Positions 41,076-50,683 of a stretch of DNA of 64,000 nt are shown piece by piece (the first letter of the stretch is position 1; every line of letters begins with the position of its first letter). This DNA comes from Streptomyces exfoliatus (lineage in GTDB: Bacteria > Actinomycetota > Actinomycetes > Streptomycetales > Streptomycetaceae), in NCBI RefSeq assembly GCF_000725545.1, contig NZ_JNZP01000030.1, positions 1 through 64,000 of the forward strand. The letters are read 5' to 3'. Under the pieces are notes generated by a model. It saw nothing but the letters and a program-made list of their open reading frames with translations. It was not told the DNA's origin and searched no databases. Made by a program: the position numbers and the translations under genes.

Positions 41076-41663
41076 ATGATCTCCAGCTCAGGCATACCGG
41101 CCGTCGTTCCCGCGGGTCGGATGGCCGCGTGGGACCAGCCGGTTCTCGGCCTCCCGAGCGGCCTGGAACTGCGTCCCTGGCGGATGTCCGACGCCGAGGT
41201 GCTGGTGGCCGGCGGCCGGGACCCCGCGGTGCGCCACTGGAACCGCCTGCTCGTGGCGACACCCGAGGAGGCCCGGCAGCGGATCGCGCGCATGCACGAG
41301 CGCTGGCGTGCCGAGGTCAGCGCGATCTGGGCCATCGCGCGGCCGGGCGAGGAGGCGATGGGACTGATCGGCTGGGGCGACATCGACCTCGGCGGTGGCA
41401 GCGCCGAGGTCGTCTACTGGATCCTCCCCTCGGCACGCGGTGCCGGTGTGGCGGTCGAGGCCACGAGACGCGTCAGCGAGTGGGCCCTGCACGACCTCGG
41501 CCTGCACCGCCTGCGGCTGTGCCACTCGGTGTCCAACCCGGCGTCCTGCCGGGTGGCGGAGAAGGCCGGGTTCTCCCTCGAAGGCACGATGCGCAGCGCG
41601 TTGCTGCACGCGGACGGATGGCACGACGAGCACCTGCACGCGCTCGTACGGGGCGACATCTGA
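41076..41663 (+). CDS. GNAT acetyltransferase (RimJ/RimL type)
   Basis: 195 aa. N-terminal GLELRPWRMSDAEVLVAGGRDPAVRHW, then GLIGWGDIDLGGGSAEVVYWILPSARGAGVAVEATRRVSEWALHDLGLHRLRLCHSVSNPASCRVAEKAGFSLEGTMRSALLHADGWHDEHLHALV (family pattern). The RGAGVA loop binds acetyl-CoA, and the NPAS.RVAEKAGF.LEG block is typical of RimJ/L-type N-alpha or lysine acetyltransferases. An AGGATG element 6-7 nt before the ATG suggests a leaderless start. Substrate unknown. Confidence 0.85.
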   Translation: MISSSGIPAVVPAGRMAAWDQPVLGLPSGLELRPWRMSDAEVLVAGGRDPAVRHWNRLLVATPEEARQRIARMHERWRAEVSAIWAIARPGEEAMGLIGWGDIDLGGGSAEVVYWILPSARGAGVAVEATRRVSEWALHDLGLHRLRLCHSVSNPASCRVAEKAGFSLEGTMRSALLHADGWHDEHLHALVRGDI

Positions 41664-41669
41664 CGTCGG

Positions 41670-42487
<818 letters not shown>

Positions 42488-42491
<4 letters not shown>

Positions 42492-43483
42492 AGCGTGATC
42501 CCTTCGGCGGCGCGGTGGCAGGCGGCGAGTCCGTCGCCGTGCCGGGTCAGAACGGGCTTCTCCTCCGAGCAGCGCGGCACCGCGTGGGCGCAGCGCGCGA
42601 CGAAGGCGCACCCCGGCGGGGACTCGGCCAGGGAGACGGGACGCCCGGGGATGGGCCGGGGCGAGGGCGCGCCCGCCGCGATGCTCGGCGTACAGGCGAG
42701 CAGGCCCGCCGTGTACGGGTGGCGCGGCCGGTCGAACAGCTCGTCGGTGCCGCGTGTCTCCACGATCCTGCCCGCGTACATCACGTACACCCGGTCGCAG
42801 ACCGAGGCGGCGAGTTCGAGGTCGTGGGTGACGAAGAGCAGCCCCGTCCCGCGCTCGGCGCGCAGCCGGCCGAGGAGCGCGACGATCTCCGCCTGGGTCG
42901 TGACGTCCAGGGCGGTGGTCGGCTCGTCGGCGACGATCAGCGCGGGTTCGGCCGCCAGCGCGGCGGCGATGACGACGCGTTGGAGCATGCCGCCGGAGAA
43001 CTCGTGCGGACGGCGGCGCAGAGCGCCTCGCGGGTCGCGGATGCCGACCGCGTCGAGGAGTTCCAGGGCCCGCGCGGTCGCCGCGCCGGCCGGTGTGCCG
43101 GACGCGCGCAGCCCCTCGGTGAGGAAGTCCCCCACGCGGCGCAGCGGGTTCACGGAGGCCCGGGGGTCCTGGTAGACCATCGCGACCTGCCGGGCCCGCA
43201 GGGCGGCCAGTTCCGTACGGTTCATGGCGAGCACGTCCCGGCCCCCGACCCGGACCTGGCCGCTGGTGCGCGCGCCCGCCGGCAGGAGCCCGAGGACGCT
43301 CCGGCAGGCCACGGACTTCCCGGAGCCGGACTCGCCGACCAGGCCGACGCTCTCCCCGGCCCGTACCCGCAGGCCGATCCCGTCGAGGATCGGCCGGCCC
43401 GCACGGTCCTCGGGGAGCCGGACGTCGAGCCCGTCGATGTCCAGTACGGGAGTGGTGTCCCTCTGTTCCTTCATGCCGTTCAC
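42488..43483 (-). CDS. peptide/nickel-type ABC importer, first ATPase (DppD-like)
   Basis: 331 aa. Walker A GESGSGKS, signature FSGGMLQRVVIAAAL, Walker B LIVADEPTTALD, and the long C-terminal oligopeptide-ATPase tail (HPYTAGLLACTPSI, CAFVARCAHAVPRCSEEKPVL with four Cys positions that bind an Fe-S cluster in relatives). The GTG at 43483 overlaps the permease stop (GTGA); an in-frame ATG at 43474 is possible. Confidence 0.9.
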
Positions 43484-44349
43484 CGCTCACGCTTCGCGAT
43501 CCGGTCGGCGAGTCCCTCGCCGACGATGCCGAACGCCACCACGGCGAGCACGATGCACGCGGACGGCGCGAGGGCGGGCAGCATCGCCCCCTGCTGGACG
43601 GCCGACTGCCCCTCGTTGATCATGGCGCCCCAGTCGGCCGTCGGGGGCTGCACGCCGAAGCCGAGGTAGGAGAGAGCGGCCAGGTCCATCAGCGCGTACC
43701 CGAAGTTCATCGCGGACTGGGCGAGGACCGTGGGGGCGATGTTCGGCAGGAGGTGGCGCACGGAGACGGTCCAGCCTGACCAGCCCTGCACGCGGTACGC
43801 CTCGATGTACGGGCGGGCCTTCTCCTGGCGGGCGATGCCGCGGACGAGCCGGCCGACGTACGGGGTGTACGCCACCGCCATGGCGATCACCGGCGCGGTC
43901 ATCCCCGAGCCGACGACGGTCACGAGCAGGATGGCGAGGAGCAGACCGGGGATGGCGAAGACCATGTCCATCGAGCGGGACAGGACCGTGTCCGCCCAGC
44001 CGCCCCGCCAGGCCGCCACGACGCCGATCAGGGTGCCGAGGAGGGTGGAGACGGTGACGACGAGCAGCGGTCCGAGGAGTCCGGTGCGTGCGCCGTGGAG
44101 CAGTCGGGACAGGACGTCCCGCCCGGACTGGTCGGTGCCGAGGAGATGGTCGGCGCCGGTCCCGACGAGGCTCGACGCGAGGTCGAGGGCCTCGGGGTCG
44201 TACGGGGCGAGTACGGGGGCGAGGAGGGCGACCAGGACGAGGGCGGCGAGCACCGCGACCGAGACGGCGAACATCGGGCCCTGGCCGAGGACCCGCAGCC
44301 GGCGCAGGCCGGGCCTGCGGTACGGGGCCGGGGACGTGGTGGTGGTCAT
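43480..44349 (-). CDS. peptide/nickel-type ABC importer, permease 2 (DppC-like)
   Basis: 289 aa, six hydrophobic segments. N-terminal short tail then TM1, LGTDQSGRDVLSRLLHGARTGLLGPLLVV, and the coupling motif EAYRVQGWSGWTVSVRHLLPNIAP (EAA loop). This is the DppC/OppC pattern with an extra extracytoplasmic N-terminal part. ATG at 44349 overlaps the previous permease stop (ATGA). Confidence 0.9.
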   Translation of the reverse strand: MTTTTSPAPYRRPGLRRLRVLGQGPMFAVSVAVLAALVLVALLAPVLAPYDPEALDLASSLVGTGADHLLGTDQSGRDVLSRLLHGARTGLLGPLLVVTVSTLLGTLIGVVAAWRGGWADTVLSRSMDMVFAIPGLLLAILLVTVVGSGMTAPVIAMAVAYTPYVGRLVRGIARQEKARPYIEAYRVQGWSGWTVSVRHLLPNIAPTVLAQSAMNFGYALMDLAALSYLGFGVQPPTADWGAMINEGQSAVQQGAMLPALAPSACIVLAVVAFGIVGEGLADRIAKRER

Positions 44350-45299
44350 GAGGAGCCTTCCCCGTGGAGCGAGAGACGGGGGTCGATGAGGGGGGCGAGC
44401 AGGTCGACGGCGAGGTTGACGAGGACGAACGCGGCCACGCTGAGCAGGGTGATCGCCTGTACGACGGCGAAGTCCTGGGCGGTGACGGACGCCACGAGCA
44501 GGGAGCCGAGGCCGGGCACGTCGAAGGCGGTCTCGACGATCGACGTGCTGATGAGGAGTCCGGCGAGCATGGTGCCGCCGACGGTGACGACAGGACCCAG
44601 GGCGTTGCGCAGCACGTGCCGGCGGACGACGGTCCGCTCCGCGACGCCGCGGGCCCGCGCCACCTCGACGTGTTCCCGGCCCAGTTCGTCGAGCATCGCC
44701 GAGCGGGTGACCCGGGCGAGGAGTCCCGCGAAGGTCATCGCGAGGGCGAACGCCGGCAGGGTCAGGTGGTACAGCTGCTGGGAGAGGCCCACCGGGGTGC
44801 CGCCGGGGCCGGGGAACCAGCCCAGCTGCACCGAGAAGAGCGAGACGAGCGCGATGGCCGTCACGAAGGACGGGGTCGCCGTGGCGACACCGGTGCCGAT
44901 GAGCACCGTCCGGTCCACGGGACCGGGGCGCAGCGCGGCGAGGATCCCGGACCCCACGCCGATGAGGGCGACGAGCAGGGCCGCGTAGGCGACGAGCAGC
45001 GCCGTGCCGGGCAGCCGGGAGGCGATGAGGCCGGCCACGTCCTGGTGGAACTGGGCGGAGGAGCCGAAGTCGCCCCTGAGGAAGCCGCCGAGCCACTTCG
45101 CGTACTGGACGGCCAGCGGGTCGTCCAGGTGGTGCTGGGTGCGCAGGGCCGCCACGGCCTCGGGCGTCGCGGGGCGGCCGTGGAGCAGGAAGGTCACCGG
45201 GTCGCCGGGGGCCAGGTGGAGGGCGCCGAAGACCACGACCGAGGTCACGAACAGCACTGCCACCAGCCCGAGGAGCCGGCCGACGAGGTAGCGGGTCAT
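44346..45299 (-). CDS. peptide/nickel-type ABC importer, permease 1 (DppB-like)
   Basis: 317 aa, six hydrophobic segments. Typical DppB start (TRYLVGRLLGLVAVLFVTSVVVFGALHLAPGDP) and EAA motif EVARARGVAERTVVRRHVLRNALGPVV. ATG at 45299 overlaps the lipoprotein gene's TAA by one base. Confidence 0.9.
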   Translation of the reverse strand: MTRYLVGRLLGLVAVLFVTSVVVFGALHLAPGDPVTFLLHGRPATPEAVAALRTQHHLDDPLAVQYAKWLGGFLRGDFGSSAQFHQDVAGLIASRLPGTALLVAYAALLVALIGVGSGILAALRPGPVDRTVLIGTGVATATPSFVTAIALVSLFSVQLGWFPGPGGTPVGLSQQLYHLTLPAFALAMTFAGLLARVTRSAMLDELGREHVEVARARGVAERTVVRRHVLRNALGPVVTVGGTMLAGLLISTSIVETAFDVPGLGSLLVASVTAQDFAVVQAITLLSVAAFVLVNLAVDLLAPLIDPRLSLHGEGSS

Positions 45300-46936
45300 T
45301 ACTGCGCGGCCCCGATCGTCGCGGCCCACGGGTAGTACAGCTGGGCGATGCCGGTGGGGGCACCGGTGATGCGCTTGCCGAGGAAGACCGAGTAGGGCGC
45401 CTCGTAGACGGGGAGGATCGGCAGCTCGCGCATCGCGATCTTCTGGAGCTCCGCGGTCCTGTCGGCGCGCTTGGCCGGGTCGGGCTCCGCGTTGGCGCGG
45501 TCGAACGCGACGTCGAACTCGGCGTTCGACCACTTGCCGTAGTTGCCGAAGTCCCCGGTGCGCAGGTACTGGTAGAACTCCAGCGGGTCCGGCGTGTTGT
45601 CGTAGCCCTGGGTGATGACCAGGTCGAGCCCGGCGCGGGCGTCCGGGTCGACGAAGATGTTGCTGTACGCCTCGGGGGCGACGGACTTGAGCCGGACGTC
45701 GAGGCCGATCCGGCGGCCGGCGTCCTGGACGGCGTTGGCGACGACGCTGATCTCGGGTGCGAGCGTGCTGGTCGCCAGGGTGATGGTGCGTCCGGCGACC
45801 CCGGCCTCCCGGACGAGCTTCTTCGCGGCCTCGACGTCGTACGCGGGCTCGGGCAGCGTGTCGTAGAGCGCGGCGGTCTTCTCCGGGGCCAGCGCCCAGG
45901 CACCGCGCGCGGCGGGGGCCTTGGCGGGGACGCCGACACCACCGGCCGCGGCCTTGATGATGTTCTTGCGGTCGAGGGCCATGGAGAGGGCCTGGCGGAC
46001 CTTGAGGTTGCCGAGCGGGCCGCGGAACTCGAGCACGGCGATGTTCGACGCGGCCGTGTTCGGGCCGAAGACGAGCGAGCCCTTGCCGCTGGAGCGCAGC
46101 TTGTCGAACGAGTTCGACGGGATCATGTAGCCGCCGTCGGCGGTGCCCGAGAGGAACGCGTTGGTGCGGGCCGCCGAGTCCTCGATGAAGGTGAACTTCA
46201 CGGACCGGGACTTGGGGGAGAGCTTCTTGTCCCAGTAGGCGCCGTGTTTCTTGAGCGTGATGCCCGCGCCCCGGTCCCACGAGTCGAGGGCGAAGGGGCC
46301 GGTGCAGTTGACACCGCCCTTGGGGGTGCCGTAGTCCTTGCCGGCCCTGGCCAGGTAGGCGGCGCTCTCGACGGTGCCGGGGGAGGCGGCCATCAGCTCG
46401 TGCAGGAGGACGTCCTCCTTGCCGAGGCGGATGGTCACCTCCAGCGGTCCGCTCTTCTCGATCGTGTCGACGTTCTTGAAGGCCGAGCCCCACGGCGAGC
46501 CGGTCTCGGGGTCCATGTGGCGCTTGAGGGAGGCCACCACGTCGTCGGCGGTCATGGTCGTGCCGTCGTGGAACCTCACGCCGGAGCGCAGGGTGTAGAT
46601 CAGCGTGCGCGGATCGGGCTGCTTGTACGAGACGGCCAGTCCCGGCTCGATCCTCATGTCGGGCGTGACCCGGAAGAGCTGCTCGCAGACGTTCGCGAGC
46701 ACGGTGTTCGGCGGGTAGTCGTACGCGAGGGCGTAGTCGAGCGTGTACGGCTCGGCGTACAGGGACCACGTGAACGAGTCCAGGGTGCCCTTCGCGGGCG
46801 GCGAGGTCGGGGTGACCTCGTAGCCGGGCCCGCCGCCGGGGGCGGCCGTGGGCTTCGTGGCGCCGGAGCAGGCGGCCGTGGTGGCGGCGAGGGCGGCGGT
46901 ACAGGTGAGGAGCGCGATGGTTCTCGACATGCGCAT
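45299..46936 (-). CDS. peptide-type ABC importer, lipoprotein substrate-binding protein
   Basis: 545 aa, family 5 solute-binding protein. A signal peptide ends in a lipobox-like TTAAC-SG (Cys23), so it is anchored on the membrane's outer face. SBP_bac_5 blocks: EPGLAVSYKQPDPRTLIYTLRSGVRFHDGTTMTADDVVASLKRHMDPETGS, PFALDSWDRG, LEFRGPLGNLKVRQALSMALDRKNII, DLVITQGYDNTPDPLEFYQYL (pattern). Binds oligopeptides, nickel chelates, opines or sugars in different relatives; ligand unknown here. First gene of the operon. Divergent from the LacI gene with palindromes at 46996-47039. Start chosen at MRMSRTIALL with an AAAGGGG site. Confidence 0.9.
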   Translation of the reverse strand: MRMSRTIALLTCTAALAATTAACSGATKPTAAPGGGPGYEVTPTSPPAKGTLDSFTWSLYAEPYTLDYALAYDYPPNTVLANVCEQLFRVTPDMRIEPGLAVSYKQPDPRTLIYTLRSGVRFHDGTTMTADDVVASLKRHMDPETGSPWGSAFKNVDTIEKSGPLEVTIRLGKEDVLLHELMAASPGTVESAAYLARAGKDYGTPKGGVNCTGPFALDSWDRGAGITLKKHGAYWDKKLSPKSRSVKFTFIEDSAARTNAFLSGTADGGYMIPSNSFDKLRSSGKGSLVFGPNTAASNIAVLEFRGPLGNLKVRQALSMALDRKNIIKAAAGGVGVPAKAPAARGAWALAPEKTAALYDTLPEPAYDVEAAKKLVREAGVAGRTITLATSTLAPEISVVANAVQDAGRRIGLDVRLKSVAPEAYSNIFVDPDARAGLDLVITQGYDNTPDPLEFYQYLRTGDFGNYGKWSNAEFDVAFDRANAEPDPAKRADRTAELQKIAMRELPILPVYEAPYSVFLGKRITGAPTGIAQLYYPWAATIGAAQ

Positions 46937-46995
46937 GCAGACCCACCCCTTTACGGGTGTAGTGACGGGCGCTGGGGGGATGGAGCGAGTATTGA

Positions 46996-47013
46996 TGCGG
47001 GAACGTTCCCGCA
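46996..47013. promoter_or_regulatory. 18-bp perfect palindrome, LacI operator
   Basis: TGCGGGAAC-GTTCCCGCA, symmetric with a central CG, the hallmark of LacI-family sites. It stands between the ABC operon and its divergent LacI gene. Confidence 0.8.
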
Positions 47014-47021
47014 CAAGGTCC

Positions 47022-47039
47022 TGCGGGAACGGTTTTGCA
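47022..47039. promoter_or_regulatory. second, imperfect LacI site
   Basis: TGCGGGAACGGTTTTGCA keeps one full half-site (TGCGGGAAC) and a poor second half, starting 26 bp after the first site. It probably is a cooperative or auxiliary operator. Confidence 0.5.
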
Positions 47040-47067
47040 AAGGTCAGGACGATGGCACCATCGGTTC

Positions 47068-48213
47068 ATGACCTCTGGATCACGGCACGGCGGGCAGCGC
47101 TCGGAACCCACCCCGCGCGTCCGACTAGTCGACGTCGCCCGCGAGGCGGGCCTGTCCAAGACGACCGTCTCGGCGGCTCTCAACGACACCGGAAGGCTCT
47201 CTCCCGCCGTACGGGAGAAGGCCCGCGAGACCGCGCGCAGAATGGGCTACCGCCCCAATGCCACCGCGCGTCAACTACGCGCGGGCCGAGCCAAGTTGAT
47301 CGGTTACGTGGTCGGGGAGGCGGCCGATGCCCCCTCGGTCTTCCTGGAATCTCCGTACTTCGCCCGGCTGACCGGGGCCACGGCGGCGACCGCGCTGCGA
47401 CGCGGCTACGCCCTGGTCCTGCTGCCCTCCGGGTCCCTGCAGAGCGAGTGGGCCGACCTGCCGCTCGACGCCGTGGTCGTCACCGACCCCGGTGCCGACG
47501 ACCGGATCGTCGACGACGTCCTCGCCGCGGGGATCCCGGTGTTCAGCGACCGCTCCGTGGAGGGGCGGCAGGGGGCGCACTGGGTGGACGTCGACATCGA
47601 CTCCGCCGTGCGCTCCGTCCTGGACCACTTCCGGGAGCAGGGTGCCCGCAGGCCCGTCCTCGTCGTGCCCGACAGCACCACCCGCTTCCATGCCGAGGTC
47701 TTCGCCGCCCACCGGGAGTGGTGCGCGGAGCACGGCCTGCCGGAGCGGGTCGTACGGGCAGGGGAACCCGGCAACGGACCGGTGGTCCGCGCCGTCGAGA
47801 CCGCCCTGGCGGGAGGCCCGGTGGCCGACGGTGATCCGGCGGCCGGCGGAGACCGGCCGGGCGGCGGTGACCGACCCGACGCCCTGCTCGTCGTCGCCGA
47901 GGCGAGCCCGCCCCTCGTCCTGGAGGCGGCGCGCCGTCACGGCTACGACGTACCCGGCGACCTGCTCCTCGTCTGTGTGAGCGAGGACGCCACGGCCGAG
48001 CACACCGAGCCGCCCGTGACCACGCTGAGCCTGCGGCCCGAGGCGATCGCGGAGGCCGGCATCGACCACCTGGTGAAGGTCCTGGAACACGGCAGCCGCG
48101 AGCCGTCCGGGACGCTCGTCCCTACCCGCCTCGACGTACGGGCGTCCTCGGTGCGGAGGCACGACCAGGTCGTGTCCGGCGGATCATGGCCGGGGCCGCG
48201 GCGTCTGGCCTGA
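47068..48213 (+). CDS. LacI-family repressor of the ABC importer operon
   Basis: 381 aa. ATG at 47068. HTH VRLVDVAREAGLSKTTVSAALNDTGRLSPAVREKARETARRMGYRPNATARQLRAG includes the hinge helix. The type-1 periplasmic-fold core (~70-375) binds the inducer. A Gly/Asp-rich insertion (PVADGDPAAGGDRPGGGDRP) at ~258-278 is unusual in the family. It stands divergent from the importer operon with an 18-bp operator between. Confidence 0.9.
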   Translation: MTSGSRHGGQRSEPTPRVRLVDVAREAGLSKTTVSAALNDTGRLSPAVREKARETARRMGYRPNATARQLRAGRAKLIGYVVGEAADAPSVFLESPYFARLTGATAATALRRGYALVLLPSGSLQSEWADLPLDAVVVTDPGADDRIVDDVLAAGIPVFSDRSVEGRQGAHWVDVDIDSAVRSVLDHFREQGARRPVLVVPDSTTRFHAEVFAAHREWCAEHGLPERVVRAGEPGNGPVVRAVETALAGGPVADGDPAAGGDRPGGGDRPDALLVVAEASPPLVLEAARRHGYDVPGDLLLVCVSEDATAEHTEPPVTTLSLRPEAIAEAGIDHLVKVLEHGSREPSGTLVPTRLDVRASSVRRHDQVVSGGSWPGPRRLA

Positions 48214-48238
48214 TCCGAACGAAAGACCCCAGGGCCCG

Positions 48239-49873
48239 TCAGCTCGCGTGCACGAGCCTGCCGCCGACGTAGGTCCGCTCCACGCGGGCCTGCCCGATCT
48301 CCTCCGGCGGACCCGTGAGGATGTCGCGGTCCAGGACCACGAGGTCGGCGAGGTTGCCGGGGCGCAGGCTGCCCGCGTCGTCGTGACCGTTCACATGGGC
48401 GGTGCCGGCGGTGTAGGCGGCCAGCGCGGTCGGGAGGTCGAGCCGCTGCTCGGGGTAGAAGACCGGCGCGTCGGCGGACTCCGGGTCCCGGCGGTTCACG
48501 GCCACGTGAATGCCCGCGATCGGGTCGGGGCTGCTGACGGGCCAGTCGCTGCCGGCCGCGAGCGTGGCCCCGGCGCGGACGAGATCGCCGAAGGGGTACT
48601 GCCAGGCGGAGCGCTCCGAGCCGAGGAACGGGATCGTCAGCTCGTCCATCTGCGGCTCGTGGGCCGCCCACAGGGGCTGGATGTTCGCGATGGCGCCGAG
48701 CGCGGCGAAGCGGGCGAGGTCCTCGGGGTGCACGACCTGGAGGTGGGCGAGGTGGTGGCGGTTGCCGCGTCGGCCGTTGACGCCGACCGAGGCTTCGATC
48801 GCGTCGAGCGCCTCCCGCACGGCCCGGTCGCCCAGGGCGTGGAAGTGGACCTGGAAGTCCAGGGCGTCGAGCTCGGTCACGTACCCGCGCAGCGCCTGGG
48901 GATCGACGAAACTCAGACCGGAGTTGGCGGTGGCGCAGCCGCAGCCGTCCAGGTACGGAGTGGTCATCGCGGCGGTGAAGTTCTCCGCGACGCCGTCCTG
49001 CATGATCTTCACGGAGGTCGCGCGGAACCGGCCGGCGTTCAGCTTCTCGCGCCGCGCGACCAGCTCCGGGATCTGCTCGGAGCCGCGCTCCCGGTCCCAC
49101 CAGAGGGCTCCGGTCACCCGGGCGGTGAGCGTGCCGTCGAGCGCGGCCGTCAGATAGGCGTCCGAGGGGTCGGGCTGCCCGTGGAACTCGCCGAGCATCG
49201 CGTCCTGCCAGCCGGTGACACCGAGGGAGTGCAGCAGCGACTGGGCGCGGTGGAGTCCGGCGAGGCGGTCCGCGTCCGAGCTCGGCGGCACCAGGTGGCC
49301 GACGAGGCCGGAGGCGCCCTCCTGCAGCATGCCGCTGGGGGTGCCGTCCGCCTCCCGCTCGATGCGGCCGTCGGCGGGGTCGGGGGTGTCGGCGGTGAGC
49401 CCCGCGAGTTCGAGCGCCCGCGTGTTGGCCCAGGCGCCGTGGTGGTCACGGTTCACCAGCAGGACCGGCCGGTCCGGCACGATCGCGTCGAGCAGCTGCC
49501 GGGTCGGCAGACCGCCCTCGAAGCTCTCCATCGACCAGCCGCCGCCGGAGATCCACTCACGGTCCGGGTTCGCGTCCGCGTAGGCACGGACCAGACGGAG
49601 GTACTCGTCGACGCTGACGGTCCCCGACAGGTCGCACTGGGCCAGCTCCGTCCCGGCGAACACCGCGTGGACGTGGGCGTCCTGGAAACCGGGGATCAGC
49701 AGCTTCCCCGTCAGGTCGACGACCTCGGTGTCCGGGCCGATGAGCTCGCGGACCTCGTCGTGACCGACGGCGGCGATCCGGTCGCCGACGACGGCGAGCG
49801 AGCTCGCCCGGGTACGGGCAGGGTCCACCGTGAAGACGGGACCGCGGGTGAAGACCAGATCGGCCTTGGCCAT
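48239..49873 (-). CDS. YtcJ-like metal-dependent amidohydrolase
   Basis: 544 aa. Typical amidohydrolase-3 layout: an N-terminal beta-sandwich part (VFTVDPARTRASSLAVVGDRIAAVG, VDLTGKLLIPGFQDAHVHAVFAG with the HxH metal motif), a TIM barrel with FHALGDRAVREALD, the strand-end LAHLQVVHPEDLARF, and DWPVSSPDPIAGIHVAV (final catalytic Asp), then the C-terminal sandwich. ATG at 49873 is preferred over ATG 49879 because GGAG is 7 nt upstream. Divergent from a TetR gene with a 19-bp operator between. Substrate unknown (many relatives act on N-acyl or aromatic amides). Confidence 0.9.
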   Translation of the reverse strand: MAKADLVFTRGPVFTVDPARTRASSLAVVGDRIAAVGHDEVRELIGPDTEVVDLTGKLLIPGFQDAHVHAVFAGTELAQCDLSGTVSVDEYLRLVRAYADANPDREWISGGGWSMESFEGGLPTRQLLDAIVPDRPVLLVNRDHHGAWANTRALELAGLTADTPDPADGRIEREADGTPSGMLQEGASGLVGHLVPPSSDADRLAGLHRAQSLLHSLGVTGWQDAMLGEFHGQPDPSDAYLTAALDGTLTARVTGALWWDRERGSEQIPELVARREKLNAGRFRATSVKIMQDGVAENFTAAMTTPYLDGCGCATANSGLSFVDPQALRGYVTELDALDFQVHFHALGDRAVREALDAIEASVGVNGRRGNRHHLAHLQVVHPEDLARFAALGAIANIQPLWAAHEPQMDELTIPFLGSERSAWQYPFGDLVRAGATLAAGSDWPVSSPDPIAGIHVAVNRRDPESADAPVFYPEQRLDLPTALAAYTAGTAHVNGHDDAGSLRPGNLADLVVLDRDILTGPPEEIGQARVERTYVGGRLVHAS

Positions 49874-49938
49874 GCGCATGCTCCAGAACGTGAGGCGGAG
49901 GGGTGGTTGGGCGCTATGGAAGCGGCAAGGCCGTTTAC

Positions 49939-49957
49939 ACGTCAATGGCGTTGACGT
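49939..49957. promoter_or_regulatory. 19-bp TetR operator
   Basis: ACGTCAA-TGGCG-TTGACGT, perfect 7-bp arms, 5-bp centre, 13 bp before the TetR ATG and 66 bp before the amidohydrolase ATG. Fits autoregulation plus control of the amidohydrolase. Confidence 0.8.
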
Positions 49958-49969
49958 AAGGTCCCGGCC

Positions 49970-50683
49970 ATGTCAGAGCGCGTGGTACCCGAAGGAAGCC
50001 GGCAGCGCCGCCGCCCCACCAAGCGGGGCGCCGTGCTCTCGGAGCAGCTGATCGTCGACACGGCGCTCCGCCTGGTCGCCCAGCACGGCGCCGAAGCCCT
50101 TTCGGTACGGAGGCTCGGCGCCGCGCTCGGCGCGGACCCGAGCGCGCTCTACCGCTACTTCCGCAACACGGACGCCCTCCTCCTCGCGATCGCGGACGAG
50201 CTGATCGGAAAGGCGCAGGACGGCTGGACGGCGACGGGCGACTGGCGCAGCGACCTCCGCTCGATGGGGCTGCGGATCCACGCCTGCTACCTCTCCCATC
50301 CGCAGGCCGCCGTCCTCGGGGCGTACCGCACCACCGGGCGCCTCCACGAGACCCGGGCCGTGGAGCGGATCCTCGGCATCCTCCGTACCGCCGGCTTCCC
50401 CGACGCGCTCGCCGTGCGGATCTACCACGCCTTCGTCGACCAGGCCCTCGCCTTCGCCGCCCAGGACGCCGCCGCGCTCTCCCTGCCGCCCGCCGCCCGG
50501 GAGAAGGATGCCGCGGTCTGGCACGCGGTGTACGGCAAGCTGCCCGCCGACACCCATCCGCACATCGCCGCCACCTTCCCCCTGCTCGCCGCCGACATGC
50601 GCGACAGCGGCTATCCCTTCGCCCTCGACCTGATGCTGAGCGCGGTGGAGGCGCTGCGTACGAGGGCGGGCGGGGGTTCCTAG
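49970..50683 (+). CDS. TetR-family regulator of the amidohydrolase gene
   Basis: 237 aa. A basic N-terminal tail (RQRRRPTKRG), then the HTH LSEQLIVDTALRLVAQHGAEALSVRRLGAALGADPSALYRYFRNTDALLLAIADELIG, then a TetR_C-type ligand domain (SHPQAAVLGAYRTTGRLHETRAVERILGILRTAGF). ATG at 49970. Its TAG overlaps the convergent methyltransferase TAG in the palindrome CTAG at 50680-50683, so no separate terminator space exists. Confidence 0.85.
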   Translation: MSERVVPEGSRQRRRPTKRGAVLSEQLIVDTALRLVAQHGAEALSVRRLGAALGADPSALYRYFRNTDALLLAIADELIGKAQDGWTATGDWRSDLRSMGLRIHACYLSHPQAAVLGAYRTTGRLHETRAVERILGILRTAGFPDALAVRIYHAFVDQALAFAAQDAAALSLPPAAREKDAAVWHAVYGKLPADTHPHIAATFPLLAADMRDSGYPFALDLMLSAVEALRTRAGGGS

